Assembly (NCBI GenBank): GCA_036023115.1
Contig: JAYKKT010000079.1
Coordinates: 12,577,501 to 12,641,500, forward strand
Reading direction: 5' to 3'
Source: Brasenia schreberi
Lineage: Eukaryota; Streptophyta; Magnoliopsida; Nymphaeales; Cabombaceae
Length of the DNA: 64,000 bases
Numbering within the stretch: position 1 is the stretch's first letter; the number at the start of each line of letters is the position of its first letter. Below are positions 10,300 to 22,910 of the stretch, in pieces. The notes under the pieces were generated by a model. It searched no databases, was not told the DNA's origin, and saw only the letters and a list, made by a program, of their open reading frames with translations. Position numbers and translations under genes: made by a program.

Positions 10300-13200
10300 T
10301 AATCAAAGTCATCATATTCTCCTTTAAACGCATTAGAGAAAATATAGTTTGACATTTCCCTTGTAAGTAGATGATTCGGGACTCTTGTTTTCCATTACCA
10401 TTTTCCACCCTTGTTCCTACCCTATCTGAATTCGTGAGGTCAAGGTGGGATATTGACCAAGCTCTCCTTATTTTTAAGAAAAGTTTGATTCTTTCTACAG
10501 TCTAGACTAGTGGCCACCTCCATCTTTTCTCCCACGGTCCTAATTCCAAAATAAAAAAGACTCTACTCCACCAACCGTGTTGACCTAGTCCTCATCGAGT
10601 GCTTCAACGAAGCCAACGAATGAATAGTTGATTCACAATTATGGAGAATCAGTTTTTGATACTCAATGTACCATGGGATGAGAATATATTGTTTTATGTA
10701 TAATATACCTTTCAAATAGTCACAGAATTGATTAGATTCATCTCTTGAGTGGCTAGTAGCTCCAGGAGTCCCCTCTTGTGTCTCCTTTTGGGTACATAGT
10801 TGTTACCGGCAGTAGTTTCAAAGCAGCATTGTCTTCTTGAGAGGAGGAACTTTGGGATGAGGTTATTGGTTCTCAAAGTTAGCATTGTGTTGCTCATAAG
10901 GATCTCGAGTTTCTCAATGAGTCTCTCTTACGTACTTCTCTACAAATGCCTCTTCTGTATATTCTCGAGATATGAGAAGGTTGGACTGATAAATTTTTTG
11001 GCCTCAAAGCTGTATCTTTTGCCAACTCGCCTGCTTTAGTGTCTGCTCGAGGTTTTCCCAACATGTGATGCTACTATAGGAAACCCTTTCTCATTGATAT
11101 CCTCAACGTAGCTACACCTTTGCTAATTTGCACTTTACCTGTCCGTCGATTCTCCCTGGGGTTGCCGTTGGCTTTCATGGATAGCATGTAGAATACAATG
11201 CACTCTTCTAACCATGATAGTTACTGCAGGATGCACACCTGCTATTGCAGCAGGGGTAATGGGGCCTAGGATCAAGTTTGTAGTAGCTTAAATGTTCACT
11301 AGATCGGGAATACCATTGATCCTACATTGATCAGGGAATGAGTTATTGCTTGGCAGTGGGGGCTGGTATGAGCCTCAGCATCGAGATGTCATTAAGGTCT
11401 TCCCCTTATTGAGGATACAGGGTGCTCTATGTCTTATAGATGCTCACTCAATACTCGCTGTGAGTCGGACTGGTCTCTAGAGGTCTTCTTCATCACAATG
11501 GAAGGAGAATCTTGGAGGTCAATCCCCAACCAATTCAACTCTGATGCATCTCCTCTCTGCTTTTGTTTCTGGACGTTTTGATTGTGGAGCATGTTGGAAA
11601 GAGCTCTTGACGGACCTTTGTTTGTTCTATGGTAAGAGTGCACAAAACTATGTAAAAAGGCAAGCTAAAGCATGCATCAATCATGGTTATAAGAATAAAT
11701 GGGAAAGGGTTGACATCTGTGTTGAGCTCTTTGTCAACTAGCTGGAGATCACCATCCTTGATCACATTTTGAATCATAGTATGAAATTTTGCATTAATTT
11801 GTATTATTAGTAACCACATTGTGTCATTTGCCTTTCCACATTATTGATTTCCTCCTTAGAAGGAATAGTGTGCCCCTCTGACAACTTTATCAATTGATCT
11901 TTGAGAAGAACGTCAAAGAACTCATCAGCTTTAGATATGTTGAAAAGGAATCAATCCTAATTGCTCAAGGCCTTCTCCTTCCCTTTTGGAGACTTCAATG
12001 CTGACCAAGTATATGAAAGTAGTGTGAATCACTCACAATGCTATCAACTGTTTCTGAGGTCTTTGGAATGCCCTTCCTCATCCTATATTCTAGACATTAT
12101 GAGCACTCGTAATATACTCGATCTCGGTAACACAATTGACTAACTACACAGGATTTAGGTAGTAATGACCCAACCCTTTTCTAATCTCCAGCAGAAGGTA
12201 GTTTTTTGCAAAAGCCACATATTGTGCATCAGTAAAGTGCACTTACATCGTGTGATCATGTCCTAGAACCTTTCAAATACAGTGAATAAGTTGAGAATCG
12301 TTACTGCAGACATCCCAACTTGATGGAGTGTGTTAAATAGATCAATATATGGATCTATGTCCAACACATCCATATACATATAATGCATGAGAACATTTAG
12401 CACAGAGAAAGAATATTGAGCATCCACTAAATTGAAAAATGCTTTATAATGCAGGATCTCTCCATAGTTGACAAGAAACTATAATTGTTTTCTCCATGCA
12501 TTCTCTAAAACATGGCCTTGTTGGAATTGATCACTTGGTTGGCGGGTAACTCGTTTCACGTGGCCAAGTCGGCAGGTTTGATTAAGAAAATTGGTCATTC
12601 TGGTCATCAATGTTCCATAATATTGCAGGAACTGAAGAGAAAAGCAGTTGGATGTGGTCGGAAAAGAAGAGGTTGCTGGTAGTCCTTGCTTCTCTATTTC
12701 ACTTTGCAACTTAGCCGGCTTTCGCCATTTTCCGTAGAAGAAAATGAATGGATCAAAAAGGTCTTCTGCCCTGCCGATATTTCTTGAAACGTGTTAAAAG
12801 ACTAGAAAGAGCATCATTATCATTGGCAACACAGGCATACCAAGCTCTTTCTGAAACCCTATGAACCTTACTGGACTGCCGAAAGGTTGGCATTTGGGTT
12901 AGTTAATCAATGAAGAGTTGGTGCCCACTCGTAAGAAAGCCCTATATCCATATTAAGGGTCTCCAGCCTTTAATACATGTTTGAGGCTGAGGGTGGAAAT
13001 TCCGTGTCCCAGGTCAAGTTTGTATTGTGCCACGTTGTATTTCTTGCCTGAAACAAATCATCCAAATCGCAACCTTATTTCTCTTTATGACAATTTGGGT
13101 TGATGTAATGTTGGCCTTGGGTGTCAGTGTTACGTTGCCAGCAATTTCATGTTTTGGATCACGCCATGTCATGTTTGTGTCAACACAAGCGTGGACTTCG

Positions 13201-14760
13201 TAGGTCATGCTCGTTTCAGGTTTTATGTGTCATTTCTTACATTGCCAGCCAAATGGCCAACATTCTTCCATGAAAACGAAAAAGGTTTTTTCATGGGATC
13301 GACATGCCAAATGAAGTGACGTAGCCTCTTGGTTCCAACCTGGGGCCAATTACGGTCTTGTGAAATTTTACTAGATCCAATTTGCATTATAACCCTACTG
13401 TGCGGTGTGACTTGCAACAATTCAAAGATTTTTGAAATGGACAGAACGTAACGTGAAAGTGTCGCTGGCGCTAGGTTGAAACATGTTGCACTCAGAAGTG
13501 CAAACAACTCGAACTAAATCTGGTTCCAGCCGGGTCGGCCCACTATGCTGCAGTGGTTCCTTTCAACCAATTCTCAGAATATTGTGAAAAAGGATTCTAT
13601 GCAAAAGCTTATACCCAACCATTGCTTATGATCATTTTAAAGGCCGTTGGTTGGTCGTGACCAATGGGGGCCTGGAATAAACCGACCGAAAGCTTATGAT
13701 GTAAACCGAAATGGACACGAAAACTAAAACTCTGTGTTGGTCATAGAGTAAACATTTCAAGGCCTTTCACTTACATTTCCTGCAAACCAATTTCTAAGGT
13801 TGCTTCAGAATCATATTTTCGGAAGTTATTTCTATTGAACTTGTTAAACATACGTGCTTTCACTCAGCTTGAGATAAGATTTGTGAGTTACAAAGTCGGG
13901 CACTAGCAACACAAGCTTTGCATGATGCTATCCAAAGTTACATTGTTTGAAATCTACAATTCTTGAACGTAGTCCATTCGGTAGGACCCCTCATCGGCTC
14001 AGCCAATGAATCCTCGAACAATGCACAACTTAACCATGAAGCGCAGATAATCAAAATGTGGCTGAAACTTAACCATCTGCCTTGCTCAAAGTTCATGCAA
14101 CCAGGAAAAGAAAAAAAACAGTGCCTTGTAGACTAGGAAAACACAAAAGGTTCCAAGCCAGGTAGTGGGGGGAACACGTTTTCATGATTAAACCAGCATT
14201 TCTATCTCTAAAGTCCATTTTTTTAACTATGAAACTGAAAGAGGAGGATATCCAAGATTAATCCAAGCAATTGTAAAGGGTTCGGTGACAATTTTGTTTA
14301 TATTTGGAATTTATTCGTTCAAGATCAATCCAAGGACAACTTAGAGCTTCTGTCTATTTCAAACAGCCAAGACAGTCTCAAGATACTAGAAAAGATAAAT
14401 GTGCTGGATGTAAATTACAACCAAAAACAGTGAGGTGCCTGGTTTGTTGTCTGCCATTTCAATTCACCTGCAAAAAGAGGGGAAATTTAATTAAAAAATA
14501 TCTACGATACTTTCTGAGCTCTACAAGGAATTATTTGATATTTTCACTTTCGGCAATCACAGAACAAGTGAATCTCAATCCAGAACTTCCATTTCATTCG
14601 GATAATTTGGAAATGAGAATTCCCTGGAGAAGCAGAAAAAAAGAAGATTGATATGATAAATAATGTGCAGATATATTTAAGTTTGCATTTTGCTATAAGC
14701 AATCAATAATTCTCTAATTCTTCTAAAAATTCATGGTTGGCTAATCCTGGGAGTGACATA
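10300..14760. other. no gene recognised over 4.4 kb
   Basis: Only short open frames with no recognisable domain were seen. The minus strand between about 12,709 and 12,230 can be read as a mostly open, protein-like stretch interrupted by two stops (for example DPYIDLFNTLHQVGMSA), but no family could be named. It may be the relic of a host gene or of a retroelement. Confidence 0.35.
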
Positions 14761-15052
14761 TTTCTAGAAAGGATCAGGATCCCGGTAACAACCAAACAGT
14801 TGACAGATCAATTGTTTCATGCTGTTCCCAAAGAAAGGAAGTCAACATGGCAAGACATGTTTTGATCAATACTTTTAGGGAAAAGGTGCAATTTCCTCCC
14901 CCAACGTATGGATCTGATATAAATTCTACCCTTAACGTTATGTTGGGCTCAAAAGTGCCCCCCAAGTTACAAGCGATCAATTTTAGCCCTTTTCTAACAT
15001 TGACCAAAAATTTTACTTGTTACAAAAATGCCCTCCCCTCCCAAACTACCCC

Positions 15053-15053
<1 letters not shown>

Positions 15054-15117
<64 letters not shown>
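15054..15117. repeat. (TC)n-(AC)n compound microsatellite
   Basis: About 20 TC units pass directly into about 11 CA/AC units. It lies just upstream of the truncated LINE at 15.17 kb. Confidence 0.95.
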
Positions 15118-15167
15118 TCGCCATAATGTTACTCACTGATCTCCCTCTCCACCAAAAACAAAAAACA

Positions 15168-16184
15168 GAAAAGAGGTATCCCATTGACATATATTAACCT
15201 TATAAGAGACATGTATGATGGTGCAAAAACATGTGTGAAGACTCATGAAGGAACGACAGACTTCTTTGAAGTTAATATTGGGTTACATCAAGAATCAACT
15301 TTAAGTCCATACTTATTTATAATGGTGATGGATGAGTTAACAAAACATATTCAAGATGAAGTACCTTGGTGTATGTTATTTGCAGATGACATTGTATTAG
15401 TGGAGGAGTCTAAGGAAAAAGTTAATAGAAAATTGGAACTGATGAGAGAAACATTAGAAAGCAAAGGCCTCCGACTTAGTAGAACAAAGACAGAATATAT
15501 GGAATGTAAGTTTGATCATTTGGTTACTTCATAGTACATAGAAATTAAAATTGGCACACATTGCATTCCCCAAAAGGAAAGTTTTAAATACCTAGGGTCA
15601 ATTTTTTAGAGGGATGGAAGAATTGATGGAGATGTTACACATAGAATTAATGCGGGTTGGTTAAAATGGAGAGGAGCATCAGGTATTCTTTGTGACAAGA
15701 AATATCATTAAAGTTAAAAGGTAAATATTATAGAGCAACAATTAGGCCTGCCATGTTTTATGGTTCTGAGTGTTGGGCAGTTAATCATCAACATGTACAA
15801 AAGATATCTATGACACAAATGAAGATGTTGAGATGGATGAGTGGTCATACAAGAAAAGACCGTATACATAATGAGGTTATTAGAAACAAATTATTAGGAG
15901 TGACACCAATAGAGGATAAAATGAGAGAACATCGTTTAAGATGGTTTGGACATATAGAAAGAAGATCAAAAGAAGAACCTGTAAAAAGGTTAGAAAAACT
16001 AAACTTGGAAAGTATTAAAAGAGGTAGAGGACGACCACAAAAGTGTTGGAAAGAAACAATAAAGAATGATCTAGCTTATTGGGAGTTAACTACTAACATG
16101 GCACATGATAAGGATCTGTGGAAACAAAGAATCCATGTAGCCAACCCCGTCTAGTATGGGAAAAGGCTTAGTTGTTGTTGTTGT
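15168..16184 (+). pseudogene. RTE-clade LINE, 5'-truncated copy
   Basis: Nearly identical to 61590-62600 of this window. It begins inside the RT domain at the YINLIRDMYDG region and runs through the metal-binding FADDIVLVEES motif to the family 3' end GGCTTAGTTGTTGTTGTTG. Stops at about 15532 and 15607 and a frameshift near 15701 break the frame, which reopens at 15753 to the C-terminus. This is a typical dead-on-arrival 5'-truncated LINE insertion. Its high similarity to the 61-kb copy means that the family was active recently. Confidence 0.9.
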
Positions 16185-17150
16185 AAAGTACGAAAACCAG
16201 CAAAATATACTCAAAAAAGAAAAAGTTGCAGACAACACCCAAAGTAATGCCTACTTGCTCTCTTCATGACGTTGAGGCTTAAAGATTCATAGAACTGTTG
16301 TCTGTCGATAAATCGGAAAGAGTTCTTGAGGCCCCTCAAAATTTGTGACAGCAACTTATCATTATCTAATTGCAAAGAGAATTCTCTTTTCAAGGAAGAG
16401 CTGCACGAAATGAGTCCTTGCTGAAAACTCTGCAAGTGCCTTCAAATATTTCCCCTCTTTTATGGATAATTGGTATTTTCTTTTTTAGGGGTAATTAAGC
16501 ATCACCAGAAAAAAGGCACAACATAAAGCTGAAGTTTCTGGGAATCTGAGGTCTCAATTTCTCTTACATTGTCCTCTGAATATTGAAGAAGGGAGCTGAA
16601 GTATTTGTGGTTATTTGCAGGTTTGGCTGAGCCTATGTAGTCAAATTTTAGTGCTTGTTCACCAATTCAAAATTTGAGCCATAGATTGGTTTAAGCATAG
16701 GATCCGCCGCACAAAGTTTCCAGTTATGCATCACCAAGGGATCCCAAAAACTTGTTAAAAATGTCCAACTTCAATATGTTCATCCTATTTCTTGATTTCT
16801 CTATCAAATGAAGAGTTTCAGGGTGCAATAATTCTAATTTACTTTAGCAGGTTTGGTTTTTTCTTTTTACTCTAATTTACAGCCCCGTAGTGAATCATCA
16901 TATGCTTCAATATTATTCAGTTCCCTAAACACAAATAGAATCCTTCAGATGGTCTCGACTTGTTAGACATTCAGATGACAAGAAATCAGAATCAATAAAG
17001 TCATAATGATAAAAGTTGCTCATACTTATCCACCAAAACAAACTACACATACTTAGGCCACATCCATGTCTTCCGGCTGGCCTATTATATTTACGACCAA
17101 GGTAGTTAGACTTCAATCCGTAAAAAAAACTAAAGTAGCTAGAAATGGTG
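16185..17150. other. no gene recognised
   Basis: AT-rich DNA with only short open frames and no recognised similarity or repeat. Confidence 0.45.
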
Positions 17151-17218
17151 TTGTGCAAGAGAGAGATTGGCGGAGTTTTAGTTGTGGCCGAACCGGTTGG
17201 CAGGTTTTGGTGATGGAG

Positions 17219-17243
17219 GGGAGAGAGAGAGAGAGAGAGAGAT
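17219..17243. repeat. (GA)n microsatellite
   Basis: About 12 GA units. A second, shorter GA tract lies at 17519-17536. Confidence 0.9.
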
Positions 17244-17594
17244 GGGATTTCGGTAGTGGCACAGAGAAAGGAATCGGTTGGCCTGGTTGGCGGCAGGGGC
17301 AAAAAGAAGGTAGAGTTTACTGTGACCTTTGGACACAAAAGGGCGTTTTAGCAAGAAAGGTTAACTTTAGGGAAGAAAAGGTAGAAATACGTTGGTTGGG
17401 TTACATGGAGTAATGTTGAAAGGCCAATGTGTGTGTTTCTTCTGTTTCCTCTCTTTCGGGAGCATTATTCTTTGTATGGTTTTTGCTGGTAAAGAATAAA
17501 AGGCCAATGTGTGCATGCCAGAGAGAGAGAGAGAGGTGGCCACTGAAGCATCAGACAAATGGATGCTTCATTTGGTGGGAAGGCATTCCTTCCT

Positions 17595-17700
17595 ACACTC
17601 CCGTTTATCGTATATTGTCGTGCTCTACGAATTATCGCACCATATTATGCTATATAGCACAATACGATACAATATGATCCGTATCATACGAGTCAATATT
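17595..17700. repeat. TATCG/CGATA-rich segment resembling hAT subterminal repeats
   Basis: The segment contains TTTATCGTATATTGTCG, CAATACGATACAATATG and CCGTATCATACG. These CGATAC/GTATCG motifs in both orientations resemble those at the ends of the hAT element at 53080-54207 and at 63370-63500. No transposase or clear target duplication was seen here, so it may be an internal relic. Confidence 0.45.
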
Positions 17701-18389
17701 AGGTCAGAGAATATAACACTTGAGAAACTCGGGTTTTTCCCTGATATTCTGCTTGCTCCCAAACCCTTCCTTACCTCTTGTCTTTGCTACCAAACAATTT
17801 TTTATCTATCATTTACTCAATTTCGTAGAGAAATCACATGTTTTTGCTCTCAAACCTATTGTATACTCCCTTTCTTTCATCCTTACTCCTTTCTACTCGA
17901 TTTTTCACTTGAAAAATATGAGGTTTTCATAGATTATGAGGTTTCCTATCTTCATAAAGCATTTTACTTTGTTTATATTTGCTCAGCTTGATGACGTAAA
18001 AATGAAGAGATCTAATATGGAAGTATTACATCCCAGTGTATAAAGGCAATAGGCTTGTGAATAAGTGTATATTCTATAACAAGATGAAGTATAGAGGTAT
18101 TTTTCACATGAAACACCATCTTTTGAGAATCAAAAATGATAAGTACTTGTCATCGGGTGCCTAAAAGTGTAAAGTATGAAATTACAACAAAAAGAGAGCA
18201 AAAATAGGTGGTTGGTATATTTCTCAAGATACTTCTCAAGAGATATACGGTGAAAAAATTCATGGTATAGCTAGAGAGGAAGAGGAAGAGATAGCTAAAG
18301 AAAAAAATACTAATATTTCAATATTTAATATTTAAATTCAATATTAGTTAATATGTAAATATAATATCAAATATAAGCAAACATCGCAA

Positions 18390-18880
18390 CTGATGTGCAG
18401 GTCCTATGAACATAACAAGTGATGTTCACATGGTTTTTAAATTAACTAATATAAACTCACATGGGGTGACGTTACAAGTGATTCATCACAAGGGATTAAG
18501 AGTAACAACATAGGTATTTATCATACAAAGATGACGTGAAATGCGGTCTCACATGGCTAAGGTGATAACATTACAGCATTATTGAAATTTAATATAAATT
18601 TTACAAACATGTTTCAACAGCCATGTTATTATTAAATATTACATTAAAATTTAATATAAATATAATATTATTAAATTTAACATATAATAATTAATAATAT
18701 TAAAATATTTAATATTCATTGATATTTAAGTATAATATTAAATATAAACTCACATGACAATTGTCGTAGCAGGTGATGCTGATATGACAACTAAATTAAC
18801 TAATATAAGCTGACATAGCAAGTGACGTGATAATTGATTCGCCACAAGAGATTAGGATAATGATATTAAGCATTTATCAC
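18390..18880. repeat. AT-rich region with diverged direct repeat, about 354-bp period
   Basis: ATTAACTAATATAAACTCAC at 18441 and the bases after it (AAGTGATTCATCACAAGGGATTA) recur from 18795 as ATTAACTAATATAAGCTGAC with TAATTGATTCGCCACAAGAG. A further GATGT/GATGCTGATATG block precedes each copy. Between the copies is an extremely AT-rich stretch of TTAATAT/ATATTAA motifs (18580-18750). Confidence 0.6.
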
Positions 18881-19219
18881 TAGTTTCAGTAATAGTAAAA
18901 ACCACAAGATATCCTAGAGAACTTTCCCAACTGCAAGGGCCAAAACACATTATACTCTTGTGGTGTTTTCCCTTTCTTATTTTGATGTTTAAACAAAGGG
19001 ATTGTAGGTGGACCCCGCCACCATAACTCTAGAGTTTAGATTATAGCAGTGATGAACTTTTGATGTTCTTATTATGCTTTTACATTGATCACGATCCCAT
19101 GAAATTTGGCCATGTGGCACACCTGCATGATTCTTCCAGCTCCTAGCCATGCATATGAATAAATTATGGATGCAACCATATCAAAAGTGAATCATGACCA
19201 AGATATTCTTGCCAATGAA

Positions 19220-19720
19220 AAAATTCATTCACTAGGTATGTTCTTAAGTTGGATATCGGAAGGCATTTGAGTATGTGAATTGGGAATTCGCCCAAAGTGT
19301 GTACACTCCATGGGCTTTGACAAAAGATGGATATTGTAGATATTGAAGCTGGCAATGCAAAGTTCGTTGCCCAACTAAGTGGGCCAAGTTGACACTTTAT
19401 GAAATGCAGCCATGGCCTTTTAGGCAAGGCTGCACACTGTCACTAATAATTTTAACATTGTGGGTGAGATACTAGCCACAATGTTGCGGAAAGTGGTTAA
19501 TAATTTTAGCATTGTGGGTGAGTTACTAGCCACACTATTGAGGAAAGTGGTGACTTGATTGCTTCTGTTACATTGGATGGCTGGACATACCCACATGTGT
19601 TTCTATTTGTTAACAACATAGTCATCGTCCATAGCTGCAGAGGAGGAAATAAGTAGAATGTGGTTCACTTAAAATAACCTTATCTAAATTCACCTTGTAT
19701 GGACTAGCGACATTTATGTG
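19220..19720 (+). pseudogene. decayed LINE reverse transcriptase fragment (L1-like)
   Basis: Across frames the plus strand shows, in family order, a KLDI...KAFEYVNWEF-like block (about 19245-19290), MGFDKRWI (about 19310), a GLRQG-like block (about 19425) and a weak F.NNIVIV match to the FADD box (about 19600). This order fits plant L1-type RT domains and not the RTE family seen elsewhere in the window. Stops and frame changes are frequent. A 50-bp segment (TAATAATTTTA.CATTGTGGG) is duplicated in tandem near 19443-19530. Confidence 0.45.
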
Positions 19721-20693
19721 AAGCCTCTCGCTTCAAAATAATAGTTAAATTCTTGCTTCACGTTTTTCTTTTGAGAGGAAAAGTTGTGCCTTTACGTTCA
19801 AAACCGTTCCATGAAAATTAAGCAACCAAAACTATAACGAGAGAAAGAATGATTCTGAAAATCGACCCTATCAAAAAGCAAACAACTAGTTAACAGCAAC
19901 ATTGTTGGACATCCAAAATAACGTGCTTTCCAGGAAACATGCATCAGACAACAGTAAAATGCACTAAAAGCAGCATTCTCCTCGAGATAAAAAGGACTCA
20001 TCAACCACTGGAAAGAATATAATACAACATATTAACAAGTATTGAGTGATATATAACATCTATTAAAATGTGTCGGTATTTCAATAAACCTACCGAGAAG
20101 AAGATTGAGGTAACCATCACTTCAACAACAAAGAAGCATATATCACACTGATACGACATGCCCCAAAACAAATTGAACAAGCGCAGAACATCCACTCAAT
20201 CGGTAGAGATTGGTACCAGTAAAAATGAAGATGAGATGGCTCAACTATCCTCGTGCTTCCAGATACGCAATCATTGATATATCTCTAAAGCGCAAAACAA
20301 TCCAAATGACGAACAATAGCTAAAGATATCACCGTAAATCTAACACAGTCAATCAAACGAAGTTTTGTCCATAACTAAAGTGAGAAAGGGAACCCTAAAG
20401 AGGAGAGTACAATTCAAAACGGTGATCAAGTATCAACGATCTAAAAAGAACATACCAAAAAATAATAGTAACCAAGACGAATAAATACACTGGAAAAAAA
20501 CTACCTGCAAAAAGCCAACTCGAATTGTTCATTCCTCGACCTTCGGACCTACTCATCAAAAGCGTAACAGAACATCAAATAAAATTCTTTGAAAAGGAAA
20601 TCTAAATACCCACCTGCAACATTCCAGCATAAAACCCGGGAAATCGACGAAACCGCGAAATGAATATCTGGGAAAAACGAAATTCCGTCGTAC

Positions 20694-20979
20694 CATGGAG
20701 TTCAATGGGTCGGGCCTCCTTGCCCCATCCGACGCCACGAGTGGCATCGAGGTATTGTTGAACGAGATGGCGGCATTTTTGGAGGTGGTTGACTCCCTCG
20801 ATTCGATAGCACCATTTGAGCTTCTCACGGATGATCTTCGCCGTCTCGATGTGAATCCATTTCTCTCTCACGAGGTATTCTCTTTGCTCCAAGAAGGCCA
20901 CAGGATCGGCGTAGGGATTGTTCGGATCGAAGTCATCTGGCGGACGCTCGTCGAAATCAACTCCGGCCTTCCTCACCAT
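20694..20979 (-). CDS. NDUFB10: NADH dehydrogenase 1 beta subcomplex subunit 10, exon 1
   Basis: The minus strand from the ATG at 20979 encodes 95 codons plus one base. They match plant NDUFB10 (PDSW), an accessory subunit of the membrane arm of mitochondrial complex I. Recognisable blocks are DDFDPNNPYADPVAFLEQRE, VREKWIHIE, KLKWCYRIEGVNH and KCRHLVQQYLDATRGVGWGK. The conserved cysteines of the WCYR and KCRHL segments are present. A splice donor, CATG|GTACGA, falls where the plant gene ends its first coding exon, after ...IELHG. Plant homologues end only about ten residues later, so only a tiny last exon is missing. I could not identify it on the minus strand between 20,690 and 19,800. If the donor is not used, the frame runs on to 20602. 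The frame has no stop or indel, so the gene is probably functional. Confidence 0.88.
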
Positions 20980-21098
20980 CGTTGTTGTTCTCAAACAAGA
21001 ATGCAATTCGAGGAGAGAGGCGACCAGCGAGTACAGAATTTCAGAGAGTTTCTGAGGAGCGGAAAGGGATTCTTGGAGCCTTCGAATCGGGTTGGAAC

Positions 21099-21200
21099 TA
21101 GGGATGTAAATCGGATACCTGAACCTTTATCCTGGAGTGTATCTATTTGCCCATACGGATACGCACACACCCTTTTCACTATTCGCCCTTCTTATTTTTC
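21099..21200 (+). repeat. possible hAT-like terminal fragment beside the NDUFB10 start
   Basis: TAGGGATGTAAATCGG at 21099 has the form of a plant hAT terminus and is followed by GGATACC/GTATC motifs. It lies about 120 bp upstream of the NDUFB10 start codon, in its presumed promoter. There is no second terminus, so this is tentative. Confidence 0.3.
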
Positions 21201-21779
21201 TCGTATTTTCCTAAATACTTCTAATAATTTCTCGTAATTATCAAGGTAGCTTTTTCAGATCAACTGACTTTCACCTCGAGAAACTAGTGCTCAGCTTCTA
21301 TCTCTTGTTTCAATTTGAATAATCATTTTATTATTTCTATAGAGACATAGCTTATAGGGAATGAGTAGAAGGACATAATGTCACCGTTTAACGTAAGAAA
21401 CACAATATTGTGTCGTAACGAAGATGACTCCACATACAACAACAAGAATTATCATGTTATAATGAGGATATATCAACCTCAAAAATTAAGATTGATATTA
21501 TAGAGAGTGTCCCTTATATGTTGGGATTACTCCATAGTTTTAAAAGTTACATTACTTATAAGATCTTATAAGATCTAGTAAGAATATGTAATTTCTAACT
21601 TTAATAAAATTATATATTCAATATCAATAATTATTATTATAACTCACTATATAAATGTAAATATATTAACAATATGAAAAGTGATAACAACCCGCATAAG
21701 GTATATTATTGACAGAGCATGGCTAGTCAAGTGGATGGATGTGAAGCCCAGTAATTAGGTTGAGGTTGCACGTAAGAGT

Positions 21780-22910
21780 GGGTTGATTAAGTAAGAAGGC
21801 TTGTTTGGTGTATCGAATTATAGACCATACGTTATTGACTACTTTTATCAAGGGTTGATAACTAAATATAAACAACTTTTCATGACATTAGGTGAGATAA
21901 CTATCATATTTCATGATATCCATAAGATATTTAGTCTTCTAATGAAAGGACAAATTGTTTTTTTGAAACAAGAGATGATGGCTAGAAACAAGAAAGACAT
22001 TTTGAGTAATATATTAGGGATGAGCATCAATGAAATAATGCTAGAGATTAAGTTCGGAGCCACTAATTTTGATGTGCTCTGGTGTGATGTTTCAAAAAAG
22101 AGAGTGAGTAACGACAATAAAAGTTTTATTATATTTGTTCTATGAGTTAGGTTAGTACATTATATCAAGATAAATTTAAAGATATGATGTCAATAACAAT
22201 TGTGCATCTATTAGCACATGATGTTTCAAGGGTTGACAGTTATATTTGCAATACAACAACATTAGCTTATTATACTAGGAAAGGCCTCGAGGATAGAGAT
22301 ATAACAACTTAGAAGACATACTTCTTTGCTTCACATAATAACTTATTAAACGTACTTCTTTGCTCCACAAAACAGATTAGTAGACACACATCTTTGCTCC
22401 ATGTAACAACTTATATTTTTGTTAATTCCTACAATATCTTTTATATAGCTATTTTTATAATTTAATAACTAATATGTTTTAATTAGTAAGCATGAATTTA
22501 TAAGTATTTTCAATCTTTCAAAGTTGCATACAACTAAAATGGTTAGATGGAGAACCACGAGCAGGTCAATGGATGAAAAATATCTATCACAAGAAATCTC
22601 CTATTAATCGGCTAAGTATCATAGGAGTTTGTTTTTTAATGACGCTAAAGTAAGTATTTTTTAAAATTATAACTATATTCTTTATTTTTAAATTAAATAC
22701 ATTTGATGTTATACATTCTTGTTTTTTATTTTATGCAATGGAGATTGACTCACAGTCATATAGTTCTATAAAATTCTTAGATTGTAATGCATGAGCTGTC
22801 TAGATACCATGGATACAATCGTTGTATAGATATTATTGAATTGTATACGCTAGATCGTGTAGTTCGACAGTTTAACCATCATGAAGGCATCCCAATTGCA
22901 TAGATAATAC
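21780..22910 (+). pseudogene. possible plant-mobile-domain (MAIN-like/MULE-associated) relic
   Basis: One open segment reads TLGEITIIFHDIHKIFSLLM then KGQIVFL, which resembles the 'GEMTITLEDV..LLGLPV.G' core of the plant mobile domain (PMD). Further on, in other frames, come a ..IVHLLAHDVSRVDSY block (about 22200) and DRVVRQFNHHEGIPIA (about 22853-22900), which resembles the PMD end 'DRVLRQFG..Q.IP'. The order agrees with the family. Many stops and frame changes are present, so nothing is expressed as a full protein. PMD genes are often carried by Mutator-like elements; no terminal inverted repeat was identified here. Confidence 0.45.

Noticed and set aside
16925..17677. Overlapping frames around GA/TC tracts
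   Set aside because: Low complexity (SLSLSLS, RERERER) with no conserved motif on either strand.
20170..20215. CTCAATCGGTAGAGATTGGTACC as a tRNA A-box
   Set aside because: There is no B-box at the right distance and no cloverleaf can be drawn, so no tRNA gene is called.
20695..21237. 180-codon plus-strand frame
   Set aside because: It is the antisense shadow of NDUFB10 exon 1, whose minus-strand protein matches a known family over its full length.
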